Shown here one piece after another: positions 50,657 to 61,100 of a stretch of 64,000 nucleotides of DNA (within the stretch, counting starts at the first letter, position 1; the number at the start of each line of letters is the position of its first letter). The notes under the pieces are model-generated. The model was not told the origin of the DNA. It saw only the letters and a list, made by a program, of their open reading frames with translations, and did no database searches. The translations under genes and the position numbers were made by a program. The DNA lies in assembly GCF_905475465.1 (NCBI RefSeq), contig NC_062245.1, positions 7,316,001-7,380,000 of the forward strand, read 5' to 3'. Source of the DNA: Pieris napi. Taxonomy: Eukaryota > Arthropoda > Insecta > Lepidoptera > Pieridae.

Positions 50657-53600
50657 ATGAAATCTTTGCTGGGTTTTGTATTTTTATTAAGTGTAAAACT
50701 TGGTATGTAATTATATATAAAATTAAAAATCAGTGGCGCTACCTTTTTAGATCTGGGCCTCATATTTGTGTATCTGTTTCATGATAATTTGCCAATCTCA
50801 AAAAAAAAAATTTCCTTACGATGTTTTCCTTCACCGTTCAAGCAACATTTGCTTAATGTGCCCATAGAAAGTCCACTGGATCGAACCTACGACCTCAGGG
50901 ATGAGAGTCGCACGCTGAAGCCACTAGGCCAACACTGCTCTTATGTATATATATAAACCTTTTTAATTGAGACAATCGATTAATTTTAAATACAATTAAG
51001 TGCATTATGACAAATTGCCTTAAATATTACAAATACGTTATTTTTGGATCTTAATTTTACAAAAATCTGCTTAGCCAATAATTAGAGACCGACATATTAT
51101 AGGTAGTTCTTATTAATTTAATTTTACGTTTTCGTTTCTAGGTTTTTCTCAAAATACATCACATTTGGACACGATAAGTCACTTGCCACAAACAAGGCGA
51201 ATCCTCCGAGGTAGTGAAGTGGGAGACACTAGACCATATATGGTAACTATAAACACAAGATACATGTTAACTTTTCTAAATGCAAAGTAGTACTTGTTTT
51301 ACTCTTAATAAAATCGGACTAATATCTGCGTCTGAATTCCATTATCGGACGTCGAAGTAGAATGCAAAATTCCATCCATTCCACCTCGACGGCTGGTGGT
51401 GCACACCACAGTGCTTTTAAATCGCTTCTGCTGCACTTGCGGAACCTGCTGCCTGTAAAGGAATTTCCAAACCGATACGTCTTAGCGTCCTTCAAGAAAA
51501 GAGCGTACCATTTACTGAAAGGTTGGCAACACAACCGCTAGCCCCCGGCGGTGTACCTTCAGCCTACTAGATTGCCTCCTGTCCCATAAGAAGTTCTTTT
51601 ATTATTTCTTCTTAATTTGTGTTTCCTTTGCCAGGTATACCTACGACCTGCATCCACAGAATCAAAAGTCGACGCTAACTGGTTGTGCGGTGGAGTGATA
51701 GTCGATGCCCAGTATATAATAACTTCCGCTGCATGTATTGAAGATGTCAGGCATTTTTATGTTGTATCAGGAACACACAGGTACAAAGTGATTAGCTTGT
51801 GTATCTTTAGGTATATTTTCAAGAATTAAGACTATGCCAAAAAAGAAGTCGGTTCGTCTTTTACATTTTACATTTACAAAGTTCTTTGATCAACTTTGGA
51901 AGTTAGATTAATATTTTGAAAGAGGCACATGCATATTCTATATGGGTATAATAGGCACTACCTGTTAGTTCTTATTGCAAAGCAGGAGAAGGAAGTGGAA
52001 GAATAATTGCTTTGGCTTAGAGGGTATTGAAAGACACCATGATACAAACACAGAAGTGACGACGTACCGGGTTTTGATTTCGAACGGCAAAAAGAGAGAG
52101 AGCAGATTTAAAATATTAGTTTTACGCTTATAGGTGGATCCCAAAAGACACCGATGATGAATGTATAAGAAATGGTGCAAAGAAAGCAATTTGGAAATGC
52201 GTTCCACAAAGTGAGTATTCTGACACAATTGAAATAAATAAAAACAGTGTCATATCACAAATAGCATAGCGCCTGGGGGTTTTCACCTCGGACTAGAGTT
52301 ACAGTGAATTAATTAATATGATCGATGTGGGATATCGTTTTTTACACTATAAATTGCAATGTTTACATTGCATCGATCATATTAATTAATTCACTGTAAC
52401 TCTAGTCCGAGGTTTTACGGTTTTGAATGCTGCAGGCACTCTACTAAAAATTTAATATATTTTTGAGGTTATTTATAATTAAAATTATTAATTTAACCTA
52501 AGAACAAGTCCTTTGAGTACAATGTAGACTGAAGAGCAATGGCTGGATATTAAAAAAAACATGTCAAACAATAAGATTTTCATCATGACATTCGGAGTAT
52601 TCATGAACCATGTGGCTGGTCAAGTGGCTTTGGCGCTATTTAAATTTTGTCTCTATCTTCAGACTATGTCTTCGACGGCAACCGTTTTGACAATATCAGA
52701 TGGATGATTAATGACATAGCGGTGGTTAGAGTTGAGGATGACTTTAACTTTGAGAGAAGAGTACGTGGGTGCGACTTCGTACCTAAATTGATATCGTACA
52801 ACAATCGGAGTGAGGAGCTGGAAAACGCTGGAACCGTCGCGTCCATTGCTGGATGGGGATCCGTGGATAGCTTTGGTGACGTATGTACACAAGACTCCAT
52901 AACATCATGCAACTAATAGGAGTGAAGCATCAATAAATAAATAATAAATAATAAATAATAAATAATAAATAATAAATAATAAATAATAAATAATAAATAA
53001 TAAATAATAAATAATAAATAATAAATAATAAATAATAAATAATAAATAATAAATAATAAATAATAAATAATAAATAATAAATAATAAATAATAAATAATA
53101 AATAATAAATAATAAATAATAAATAATAAATAATAAATAATAAATAATAAATAATAAATAATAAATAATAAATAATAAATAATAAATAATAAATAATAAA
53201 TAATAAATAATAAATAATAAATAATAAATAATAAATAATAAATAATAAATAATAAATAATAAATAATAAATAATAAATAATAAATAATAAATAATAAATA
53301 ATAAATAATAAATAATAAATAATAAATAATAAATAATAAATAATAAATAATAAATAATAAATAATAAATAATAAATAATAAATAATAAATAATAAATAAT
53401 AAATAATAAATAATAAATAATAAATAATAAATAATAAATAATAAATAATAAATAATAAATAATAAATAATAAATAATAAATAATAAATAATAAATAATAA
53501 ATAATAAATAATAAATAATAAATAATAAATAATAAATAATAAATAATAAATAATAAATAATAAATAATAAATAATAAATAATAAATAATAAATAATAAAT

Positions 53601-56600
53601 AATAAATAATAAATAATAAATAATAAATAATGTGACGGTAAATTTTTTTCCAACCCCGATAAAGAAGTTTCACTTCAAAAAGTTGCAAAACCGTTAAAAT
53701 ATTTCTTCTGTTGAGTGCGCTGCGTGTTTAAGTTACCGTTTGGTTATAATCATCATATCCATAATCATGTTTGATGGAATAGCTCCTCTTCAAAACTTCT
53801 TTAAAATCGTGAGCAAATTTATATTATGGTTAACCACAACTTTTAATTAATTTAGTAGGTGTTTTTATAATCCATGTAAAAATATACACAAGTATTAATA
53901 ATTGAACAAAATCGCTTTTAATATTAATATCAAATTCCTATACCTATGAACTACCTTTAAGCGTATTTATTACGAGCACATGCAAAAAAATTTGAAGAAG
54001 TTTCAGATAAAGTTTAGTTTGTGAAACTCAGAAGTTTCATCTGATGCAACTGAAATTTAATAAAAATTACTAAATCTATCGAGTCGCAATTTTAACTAGT
54101 GATTAAATTATATTACATATACATAAGTAGTATAGTACTTTTTAGAGTAATGGGTCCGTCGGGTACAATTTTATCATCTAGTAGTAGTGAGAAATTAATC
54201 TAATTATTGGTTAATAGACTTTTAACTATAGATTTATTTAATCTGCATAAACTTTTTATTGCATATTTTGAATAGTCAGTCTACTGGCATCTCTTCCAGG
54301 TTTACGGTAGAATGTCAGATAACTCCCCAGAATTGTTGGAAACGGACGTGGTTCTTATCTCAAAGAAGAGCTGCAAAAACCGATGGCCGGAGAGATATCA
54401 TCACATAATTGATGGTAGCATGGTTTGTGCTAAGGACAGCACAGATGACAACATGAATGATCTTTGCAAGGTTAGTTAAGTTTTATTCTTAAAAAACTTT
54501 AAAGGAAATTAACTCTTGTTAATTTCCTTTAAGGAAATAAATAAATTGTATTTGCGTGACCTTTTTTCAGATATAATATGGGTTGTTCTTCAGTTCAAAT
54601 TAGGAATAATATACCATTATGTATATATGCGTATAACACACCTTTGATTAACTACTAATAAAGCTATTAGATACTTCTAAGCCTCTGATCAACTATCGGA
54701 AACCACGTTCCAGAGAAATTGTCTATCGGATCATTTATCGAATAAATAAAAGCTTTGAAAAGTTTTTCTTAAGGATCTGCCTTCAATGTTTTCTGTGGTT
54801 CTAACACTGAGTAGTTCAATAATGACGCTACAATTCAAATATCTATCTATATTTATTGTGAGCTTAAAGCAGTCTATTGTCCCTGTCTCATTGTGTTACG
54901 CTGTGATAAAAAGAGATACAAAATGATTAGTTTTTTGTGAATATGGGTATTTTAAAATTGTTTTTATAAGAGGTTATGTTTGAAAAAAATACTTTGACTT
55001 TAAATAATATTTTTTTTCCAGGATCAAGGAGTAAGTTGTAAAGAATTGGTTTACTCAGACGAACTCGAGGAAACTCGACGCTTTGTTATAGAACCAAATT
55101 CCCTCAGAGTACATACATCAAGACATAATGAAACTCGGCGCTCGAAGGTTATATCTGGAGGCTTTTGTGAGGTTGGTATTTCATAACTTTGTATAGGCTC
55201 TCTGTGTACAAGATACTCGTATAAGATAACATGATTTTGGGAGTGTTAGCCAGAAACATTTGCTTACAAAGACCTTTCAAACTCTTAAAAATACGATGCA
55301 GTTTATTGCACCCCATTAATAATTGTTTATTCTGTTTTTGCCCTAAACTTACAGTAGGAACTCGTAATAATGTTTTATAATAACTATGACTTCAGAATGA
55401 TCATGGCGGGCCGTTAGTGGTGGGTTACGGTACTGGAGCCGTGGTGGTAGGAGTGATATCAGCCTGTCAGACTGCTAACATCACACAGAAGTGCTATGGA
55501 CCCTACTTGTACACCAGCGTCTGGAAGAACAGACATCTCATACAATGTGCTATACAGAAGAATATAGAGTTCGTATTTATTTTTAATAGACAGTCATAAG
55601 CTCAGTTGCTTTACGCATATCGCACACCGCCAAACGCCAAATTGGTTGTTATGATATCAAAAAAACTGATTTCGGTGTCTCTTTCGTGAAGTTTTCTTCT
55701 TAAAAGGCAAATAGGTGATCAGCTGTGCAGGTATTATAAAGCTGAAAAGTTATATGGTTAAATGAGCTAATCTATGGATTTTGGGTTCTCTTTGCGAAAA
55801 AATTAAAACAATCTCTTTGACGACTGAATAAAACATATAATAATTGATTATATGCATTGCTTAACTGTTTTTGAAAAAAAAAACGGGAAACTCAAGAAAA
55901 ACGTACTCAGGCCAGCATGATGGTCAGCAGATCAGTTTGAAAATAAGACTTTAAATTAAACGTAAAATATATATTATCCTTGTTTATTTTTTAGATCGTC
56001 GTGTAAACTTCTATTAAGAACGTCCAAAACACGTGAAACCGTCTTTAATTGGAATCGGCATCCAGATGGGTAATTATGATCATACCATTTTTCTAATATA
56101 ATACATTATTAATATACCTAAAATAAAACCTGCCAGTTGCCACTGTAACAGTGTGCCACTTCGCTATAGCGACACACACCCACACACATACACATAATTT
56201 ACGCATACACATACCCCATGAGGTTTCCTTATATGTGTATTCCTATAAGTATTGCAATAATGATTGTTTATTCTCACTAGATTTTTCTATACTTTATAAG
56301 ATCTTCTGTCGATCCGAAGTGGTGGAGGCCTGATGACCTGTAACATAGGTACTCTTACCTTTAGCAGGCATCAGTCTCACACAAACTAGCTTTTTCCCTA
56401 AACAGAAGTAAGACAATTATTTATTTATAATATGTAGTATATAACTGTCACTTGTTTATGTGCTAAGTTTTTGTGAGAAATGAATAAAGATTATTATTAC
56501 TATAAACAAATATTTAATAACGTGCAAATTACAGGAAAGCAAAAAGCGAAATAAAGAAACCAGTTCCGGTATATGTTCCAGAACTAAAGCCAACACCAAA

Positions 56601-56655
56601 TGCCACTGTCGTCAAAAGACATAGGTACTTTAAAAAAAGTTCAAAAAAAAATTAA
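50657..56655 (+). CDS. Secreted serine protease homologue A (S1 fold, inactive), 10 exons
   Basis: Exons are 50657-50702, 51142-51242, 51635-51780, 52134-52210, 52663-52880, 54300-54470, 55022-55171, 55396-55568, 55995-56069 and 56535-56655. All but the weak exon 8 donor (GTTCGT) have good GT-AG sites, and the frame closes to 425 residues. Residues 1-16 are a signal peptide (MKSLLGFVFLLSVKLG). An activation-type site Arg35-Ile36 is followed by RPYMVYLR. The S1 landmarks are WLCGGVI (65-71), TSAAC (79-83), NDIAVV (140-145) and NDHGGPL (304-310). The catalytic Asp is kept (Asp141), but the His57 position is Ala82 and the Ser195 position is His306; the S1-pocket residue 189 is Gly. The protein should fold like a chymotrypsin-family member but not cleave peptides. 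Such homologues act in insects as cofactors or binding proteins; the specific role here is unknown. A 50-residue insert lies before the Ser195 loop, and the C-terminal tail is basic and Pro-rich. Confidence 0.85.
50729..50942 (-). repeat. tRNA-derived SINE in intron 1 of protease homologue A
   Basis: The minus strand reads gagcagtgttggcctagtgg, ctgaggtcgtaggttcgatc (with A and B boxes) and ends gtagcgccactgattttt. There is an A/T-rich gap in the middle. Confidence 0.85.
51310..51590 (+). mobile_element. LINE 3' fragment in intron 2 of protease homologue A
   Basis: It contains attccacctcgacggctggt, ccgatacgtcttagcgtcct, tcaagaaaagagcgtaccat and degraded 3' words. It is among the more diverged copies and therefore probably old. 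Confidence 0.7.
51635..51780 (+). CDS. Protease homologue A exon 3 (His57 region, His replaced by Ala)
   Basis: The exon follows tttgccag and ends before gtacaaag. It encodes NWLCGGVIVDAQYIITSAAC, which aligns with the usual CGGxLI...VLTAAHC block; both Cys of the 42-58 disulphide are present but the histidine is Ala. Confidence 0.88.
52285..52413. mobile_element. 129-bp foldback with 43-bp perfect arms, intron 4 of protease homologue A
   Basis: The left arm 52285-52327 (begins acctcggactagagttacag) and right arm 52371-52413 are exact complements, separated by 43 bp. The perfection implies recent insertion or gene conversion. No clear target duplication is seen. Confidence 0.9.
52663..52880 (+). 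CDS. Protease homologue A exon 5 (Asp102 region)
   Basis: The exon lies between tatcttcag and gtatgtac. It encodes INDIAVVRVEDDFNFERRVR and later SIAGWGSV, the S1 motifs around Asp102 and the AGWG strand. It has exactly the same length (218 bp) as exon 5 of the paralogue. Confidence 0.88.
52932..53630 (+). repeat. Minisatellite of about 100 copies of a 7-bp AATAAAT unit, intron 5 of protease homologue A
   Basis: About 699 bp is an almost perfect head-to-tail array of the heptamer AATAAAT. Because 7 is not a multiple of 3, it reads as a 7-residue pseudo-peptide repeat on the minus strand, which is an artefact. It ends exactly against a MITE terminus. Confidence 0.97.
53631..53685. repeat. MITE terminus (GAAGT family) next to the minisatellite
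   Basis: The sequence tgtgacggtaaatttttttc, then ccgataaagaagtttcactt, matches the ends of 7300-7600 and, inverted, 16833-17219. Confidence 0.7.
54499..54532. repeat. 15-bp perfect hairpin after exon 6 of protease homologue A
   Basis: The arms ttaaaggaaattaac (54499-54513) and gttaatttcctttaa (54518-54532) pair around tctt, about 30 bp into the intron. Confidence 0.7.
55396..55568 (+). CDS. Protease homologue A exon 8 (Ser195 region, Ser replaced by His)
   Basis: The exon opens with NDHGGPLVVGYG in place of GDSGGPL and continues GVVVGVISAC-like core strands to KNIE. The donor GTTCGT is weak, but the same position in the paralogue reads GTACGT. Only phase 2 keeps both downstream exons open, so I prefer this donor to reading on to the stop at about 55599. 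Confidence 0.8.
55995..56655 (+). CDS. Protease homologue A exons 9-10, basic Pro-rich C-terminal tail
   Basis: Exon 9 (55995-56069, 75 bp, ttttttag to gtaatt) and exon 10 (56535-56655, attacag to TAA) are both open only in the phase delivered by exon 8. They add about 64 residues, including KKPVPVYVPELKPTP and a Lys-rich end. An AATAAA follows the stop by a few bases. This tail lies outside the S1 fold. Confidence 0.6.
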
Positions 56656-56660
56656 ATTTT

Positions 56661-56666
56661 AATAAA
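56661..56666 (+). terminator. Poly(A) signal AATAAA of protease homologue A
   Basis: A canonical AATAAA sits 5 bases after the predicted stop codon and is followed within about 40 bp by T-rich sequence, which supports exon 10 as the terminal exon. Confidence 0.55.
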
Positions 56667-56878
56667 GTGTTCCAAAAATTTTTCTTTTTACATTTGCTTT
56701 ATTTCTCTCTCTTTATTGGTAAGTTTATTGTAATTGTCTGTACCAAACCAAACTGGAAGTATTGATTAATTTTTATTCACCTCAAACTATAAAAAAGTCG
56801 CATCTAAGTACAATGGAAAGTGATTCAATTTAGTTAACTAAGGAACCTTAATTTAGGAACCTTTTATTTATATACATA

Positions 56879-57249
56879 CTAGCTGATCCGGCAAACGTTG
56901 TTTTGCCATGTATAATTGTATATTAGTTCTAGAAAACCTTTTTTTAGTTCAATAAAATTAACTATCTACTATATTAAAAAAGGGGTAGATCGTAGAGGGG
57001 TGAAAATTAGGGGTTGTATGTATTTTTGTATGCTGTATCATAAAAAAATAAAAACAAAAACTTTTGTCTAAAAAATGAACATAAAAATTTAGGGGTGTGA
57101 CCACCCTTAACATTTAGGGGGATGAAAAAAAGATGTTGTCCGATTCTCAGACTTAGACTGAATATGCATAAAAAATTTCATAAGAATCGGTCGAGCCGAT
57201 CCGAAGGAGTATGGGAACGAACATTGTGACACGAGAATTGTATATATTA
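56879..57249 (+). mobile_element. Interspersed element (RTE-tail or SINE-like) between the two protease homologues
   Basis: It starts ctagctgatccggcaaacgt and ends acacgagaattgtatatat. It shares ggggtgaaaattaggggttg-type and gatgttgtccgattctcaga words with 9896-10213. It is longer and more diverged than that copy. Confidence 0.75.
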
Positions 57250-57525
57250 GATTTCATGAAATAATTTTTACTTTATGTTTCATCTGCACTATTATGAACT
57301 TATTTTTTAAACTATGTATAGAATAAAATATGAATACGTTCACAGTTTTGCGTTAATAAATATAATAATTGATAATAATAAATTTAAAAATCAAATACAA
57401 ATTAATTAATTACATATCTCTTATTTTTTGCATTAAATGGTAATATTAGATGATTTTTATTCATAACTCTTGATAGTAGTATATTCTGATCTGATCTGTG
57501 GTAATGACCGCTATAGCGAATCGGT

Positions 57526-57574
57526 ATTGGCCTAAAGGTCTAGATACCAGGCCATTAAATCCAAAAAAAAAATT
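57526..57574 (+). mobile_element. Second ~47-bp retroposed LINE/SINE tail
   Basis: It reads tggcctaaaggtctagatac, caggccattaaatcc and poly(A). It is flanked by gcgaatcggt (57516-57525) and gcgaattggt (57575-57584), a 10-bp target duplication with one mismatch. Confidence 0.78.
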
Positions 57575-58108
57575 GCGAATTGGTTATGACATTTATTTTG
57601 GCGCGTTTGACATCGCATACGTATTTATTTGTTGAACATTGTACCAATAGTAGGTAAATTGGCTACATTACCACTTTTTACATTACTACATTTACTACAT
57701 TTTTAAATATATTTACGGATCTAGTAAATAATAATTGAATTTGCCCAATGATGTCTTAATATGAGATAAATCCAGGCTTTGTGTTGTGTTTGGGTAAGTT
57801 AAATATTCAGTTTATTAAATATAACAAACGTTATAATTGTAGAAGAATAGTAGATACGACTAATTAACTAAACGACGATATAACTAATTTTTAAATATAT
57901 ATCGAATTGCTTTGAAGTTTGAATTCGATAAAAATGGTAAAGAACAAATGGATTCTCTCGTTTTCTTTTCAGTACAACTAAACTGTAGGTATACGTTATC
58001 GGTGAAAACTTTGATTTATTTCATTCAATTAAGATTTTCAAAAAGCGTGAAATTATCGTCGACGTGACGGAACTTAAAAGTAATTATTCAGAAACATGAT
58101 TTTATAAA

Positions 58109-61100
58109 ATGTTTATTTTCTTTTGCTTGTTTCTTACGAATATTTTTGGTTAGTATATCTTATTTTTAAACACGTTATACAATGTTTACTCTTCTACAGA
58201 TGATTTGGGCCACTTTTTATTACTAGTACCTAGACACCGAAATCTTAAGACAGATGTTGATAATTTAGTATATATAGTTATATTAACTCAATTATAGTAT
58301 ATATAGTTAATTATTAGCCGATATTATAATTTTTTAGCGAAATACAAACAACAATACGGACGGACAAAAATAACGAATATTAAAGGATTTTTTTTTAATT
58401 TGCCTACGAAAATGACTTCTGTGCCGCAAATGAAACACGGACCTTTTTAAATAAAAGTGTTTTAGTTTCAGAGTCATTAAATATAGCGACAAAAATACCG
58501 GAACATGTAGAAAATATATTGAAATCGAACATCACCGATCTGCGGCGGCTTATAAACGGAACTAGGAGGATTATCAATGGGGATGATGTTCGGAACAATA
58601 GGCCATACATGGTGCGTATAGCATTTGTTTCTCGCGAACTTGACAACACTTTGGTAAACTTTGACTTGTAGGTACTTCGCTAAAGGTTTAAATAAAAATA
58701 AGTTTAAAAAATTTACCGATTCAAATCCACCCGATCTTGGCCCGTGTGCTCAAGGCGCAACGGGTAATTTTTCTTTTGGCGCGTTAGTGAAAAATGATGA
58801 GAGCAAATTTTTACGATGCGCGCGCACACCATCACAAAATACCAACATCCTGAAGTTTACTATAGTCAACATTTTAGTTTTTTTCTATTGTTAGTGTCGT
58901 TTTTTCTACAAACCTAGAATAAAATTTTTGTAAAGATTATTATCTTGTTACGCCAAAGAAGTATAACTTCTAACGCGTGTATATAAGTACACACACAGTT
59001 TTTTTTAAACATTTTATTATGAGACCGAATTTATAAAAACTTAATCAGAACTCCACTGTACTCATGCAACTCTTTTCATCACAGCGTAAACACAATTTTA
59101 AAGAAAGAGACGAAGAGGTATTTTTTTGAGTGTAAATGTAATGAAATAAATACATTTGAAAACACCGACAATGATCTTGAGACATTAGCTCTGCGATATT
59201 TAAAGAACACTATGAGACATGATATTGAAGGCGGAAGTTCATAATTTTATTTCTTTCAAAGCCAGTTTTTTTAGGTATACCTAAGACTTCCACAAAATAA
59301 TCCAAGATATAAGGACTACAGGCGATGGTTATGTGGTGGCGTTATTATACATGAAGAGTATATTTTGACTTCCGCTGCTTGTATAGAGGATGCTAAACAT
59401 TTCTATATTGTCTCTGGGACTTATAGGTAAGCCAGGCTTTTAGTAATTAGCGATCAGCGGATTAAAATACTTATTAAAGCTTTACATGGTACATTGGTAC
59501 ATACAAAAATTATATAAAGTTAAGTAACAATCTCGTGACACTTCATAAAACTAGATTTAGCATACTGTAGAATCTTCCAACTTAATTTAGAAGGTATATA
59601 ATTTGGCAAAAACTATTATTTCTGAATTGTATTTGTATGGTATCAATATTTAGCCATAGCGATGGTTGCAGAAAACCGTGTTTTTTATTTAAGTAAAATT
59701 CTGAGTATATACCCGTACATATCGTCGTATTTTACATTTAAATATAAATAAATACCGTTTCGGTACCGGCTATATAAATCTAAATTAATATCGGTTGAGT
59801 GTAATGACTTAACCAATCCAACATTAATAAAAGTTAAAGCAGCTGCTATTTAATATTTTAGGTACAGTGAAGAAGACGATCGTCAAAGTAACCCGTGTAT
59901 AAAGAATGGCGCTAAAAAAGCCATCTGGAAGTGTGTACCGCGAAGTAAGTCATATATGTAATATGTTTTCAAATTAATAGTTATATCTGTGGATTAGCGG
60001 AGATGATGTTTTGGTGGTCTTCAGTTCCCAGTGCACTTGTAATGTTCGAAGGTTTTTAACTTACAAATATAGAAATATTACACACTTATCAAGACTACAC
60101 CGAAGGTTGGTCATATTAATGAGTGATGAAACAATATCTGTAAATTCACGTTGTATCTCATTTTCCAACCTTGAAAAATAATTTTAGTCAAAACATAAAA
60201 GATCTCCTAATAAAAAAATGTATATTTTAATTGAACTTTTCATTACTTTTGCTACAACATTCTTTAATTTGTAAAGTTATTTATTTTATCTTGCAACACT
60301 GACTTGGACTAACACCGCAAACGTAAACATCAAAAGGTTTAGGCGGGAAACTGAAGGCGCGGCTTTTATAAATTTAGTATAGATATTGTTATAACGAAGA
60401 TTTCGGCCAAGGGACTTGTCTTGTGATTAAAAAAAAACAAAAGATAGCTTGCTATAATTTTTTATCTATGCCCTCTCCGCTTGAACTTTTCAGTTTCCAA
60501 TGCCAGGTATACACGGTACCGCCAAATTTATAAATACGCTATATTCTTGTGTGCGTTGTATGGGTATTAACTGATCTTTGGGTTTCATGAAAAATGTTTA
60601 GATTACGTATTCGACGGCCACGAAAATGATAATATCCGATGGATGAATAACGACATCGCAATCGTCAAAGTTGAGGACGATTTTGACTTTAATCGCCGGA
60701 TACGAGGTTGCGATTTTGTGCCAAAACCGATTTGCTATAATAACATTACCAGTAGATTAGAAGAACCTGGAACTATTGGTTCTATTGCTGGCTGGGGCAG
60801 TACTGCTAAGTATAATGATGTGAGTTTTATTAATAATCGTACTTATTAGAATTAAAATAAGTTTCTTAAATATGAAGCTCAAAGCAATGCAATAAACTTT
60901 AAGCAACATAAACATTTTAACATAGCATTAAAATTAGTTAATTTTTTTACCATGCACATGTGCTTTTTTATTTATAAGAACTTAATCTATATATATAAGA
61001 AAAATGGTCTTCGTTTGAGGCTCCTTTACGCCTAAACCACTGATCATTTGTTTATTGCTGTTTTACTTTTATGAAAATGTATACATACGGACTTCACCGT

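Noticed and set aside
52913..53688. Open frames of about 250 codons with a 7-residue repeat (LLFIIYY) on the minus strand
   Set aside because: This is the heptamer minisatellite read in frames without stops; period 7 in DNA forces a 7-residue repeat. It lies in an intron and has no coding signature.
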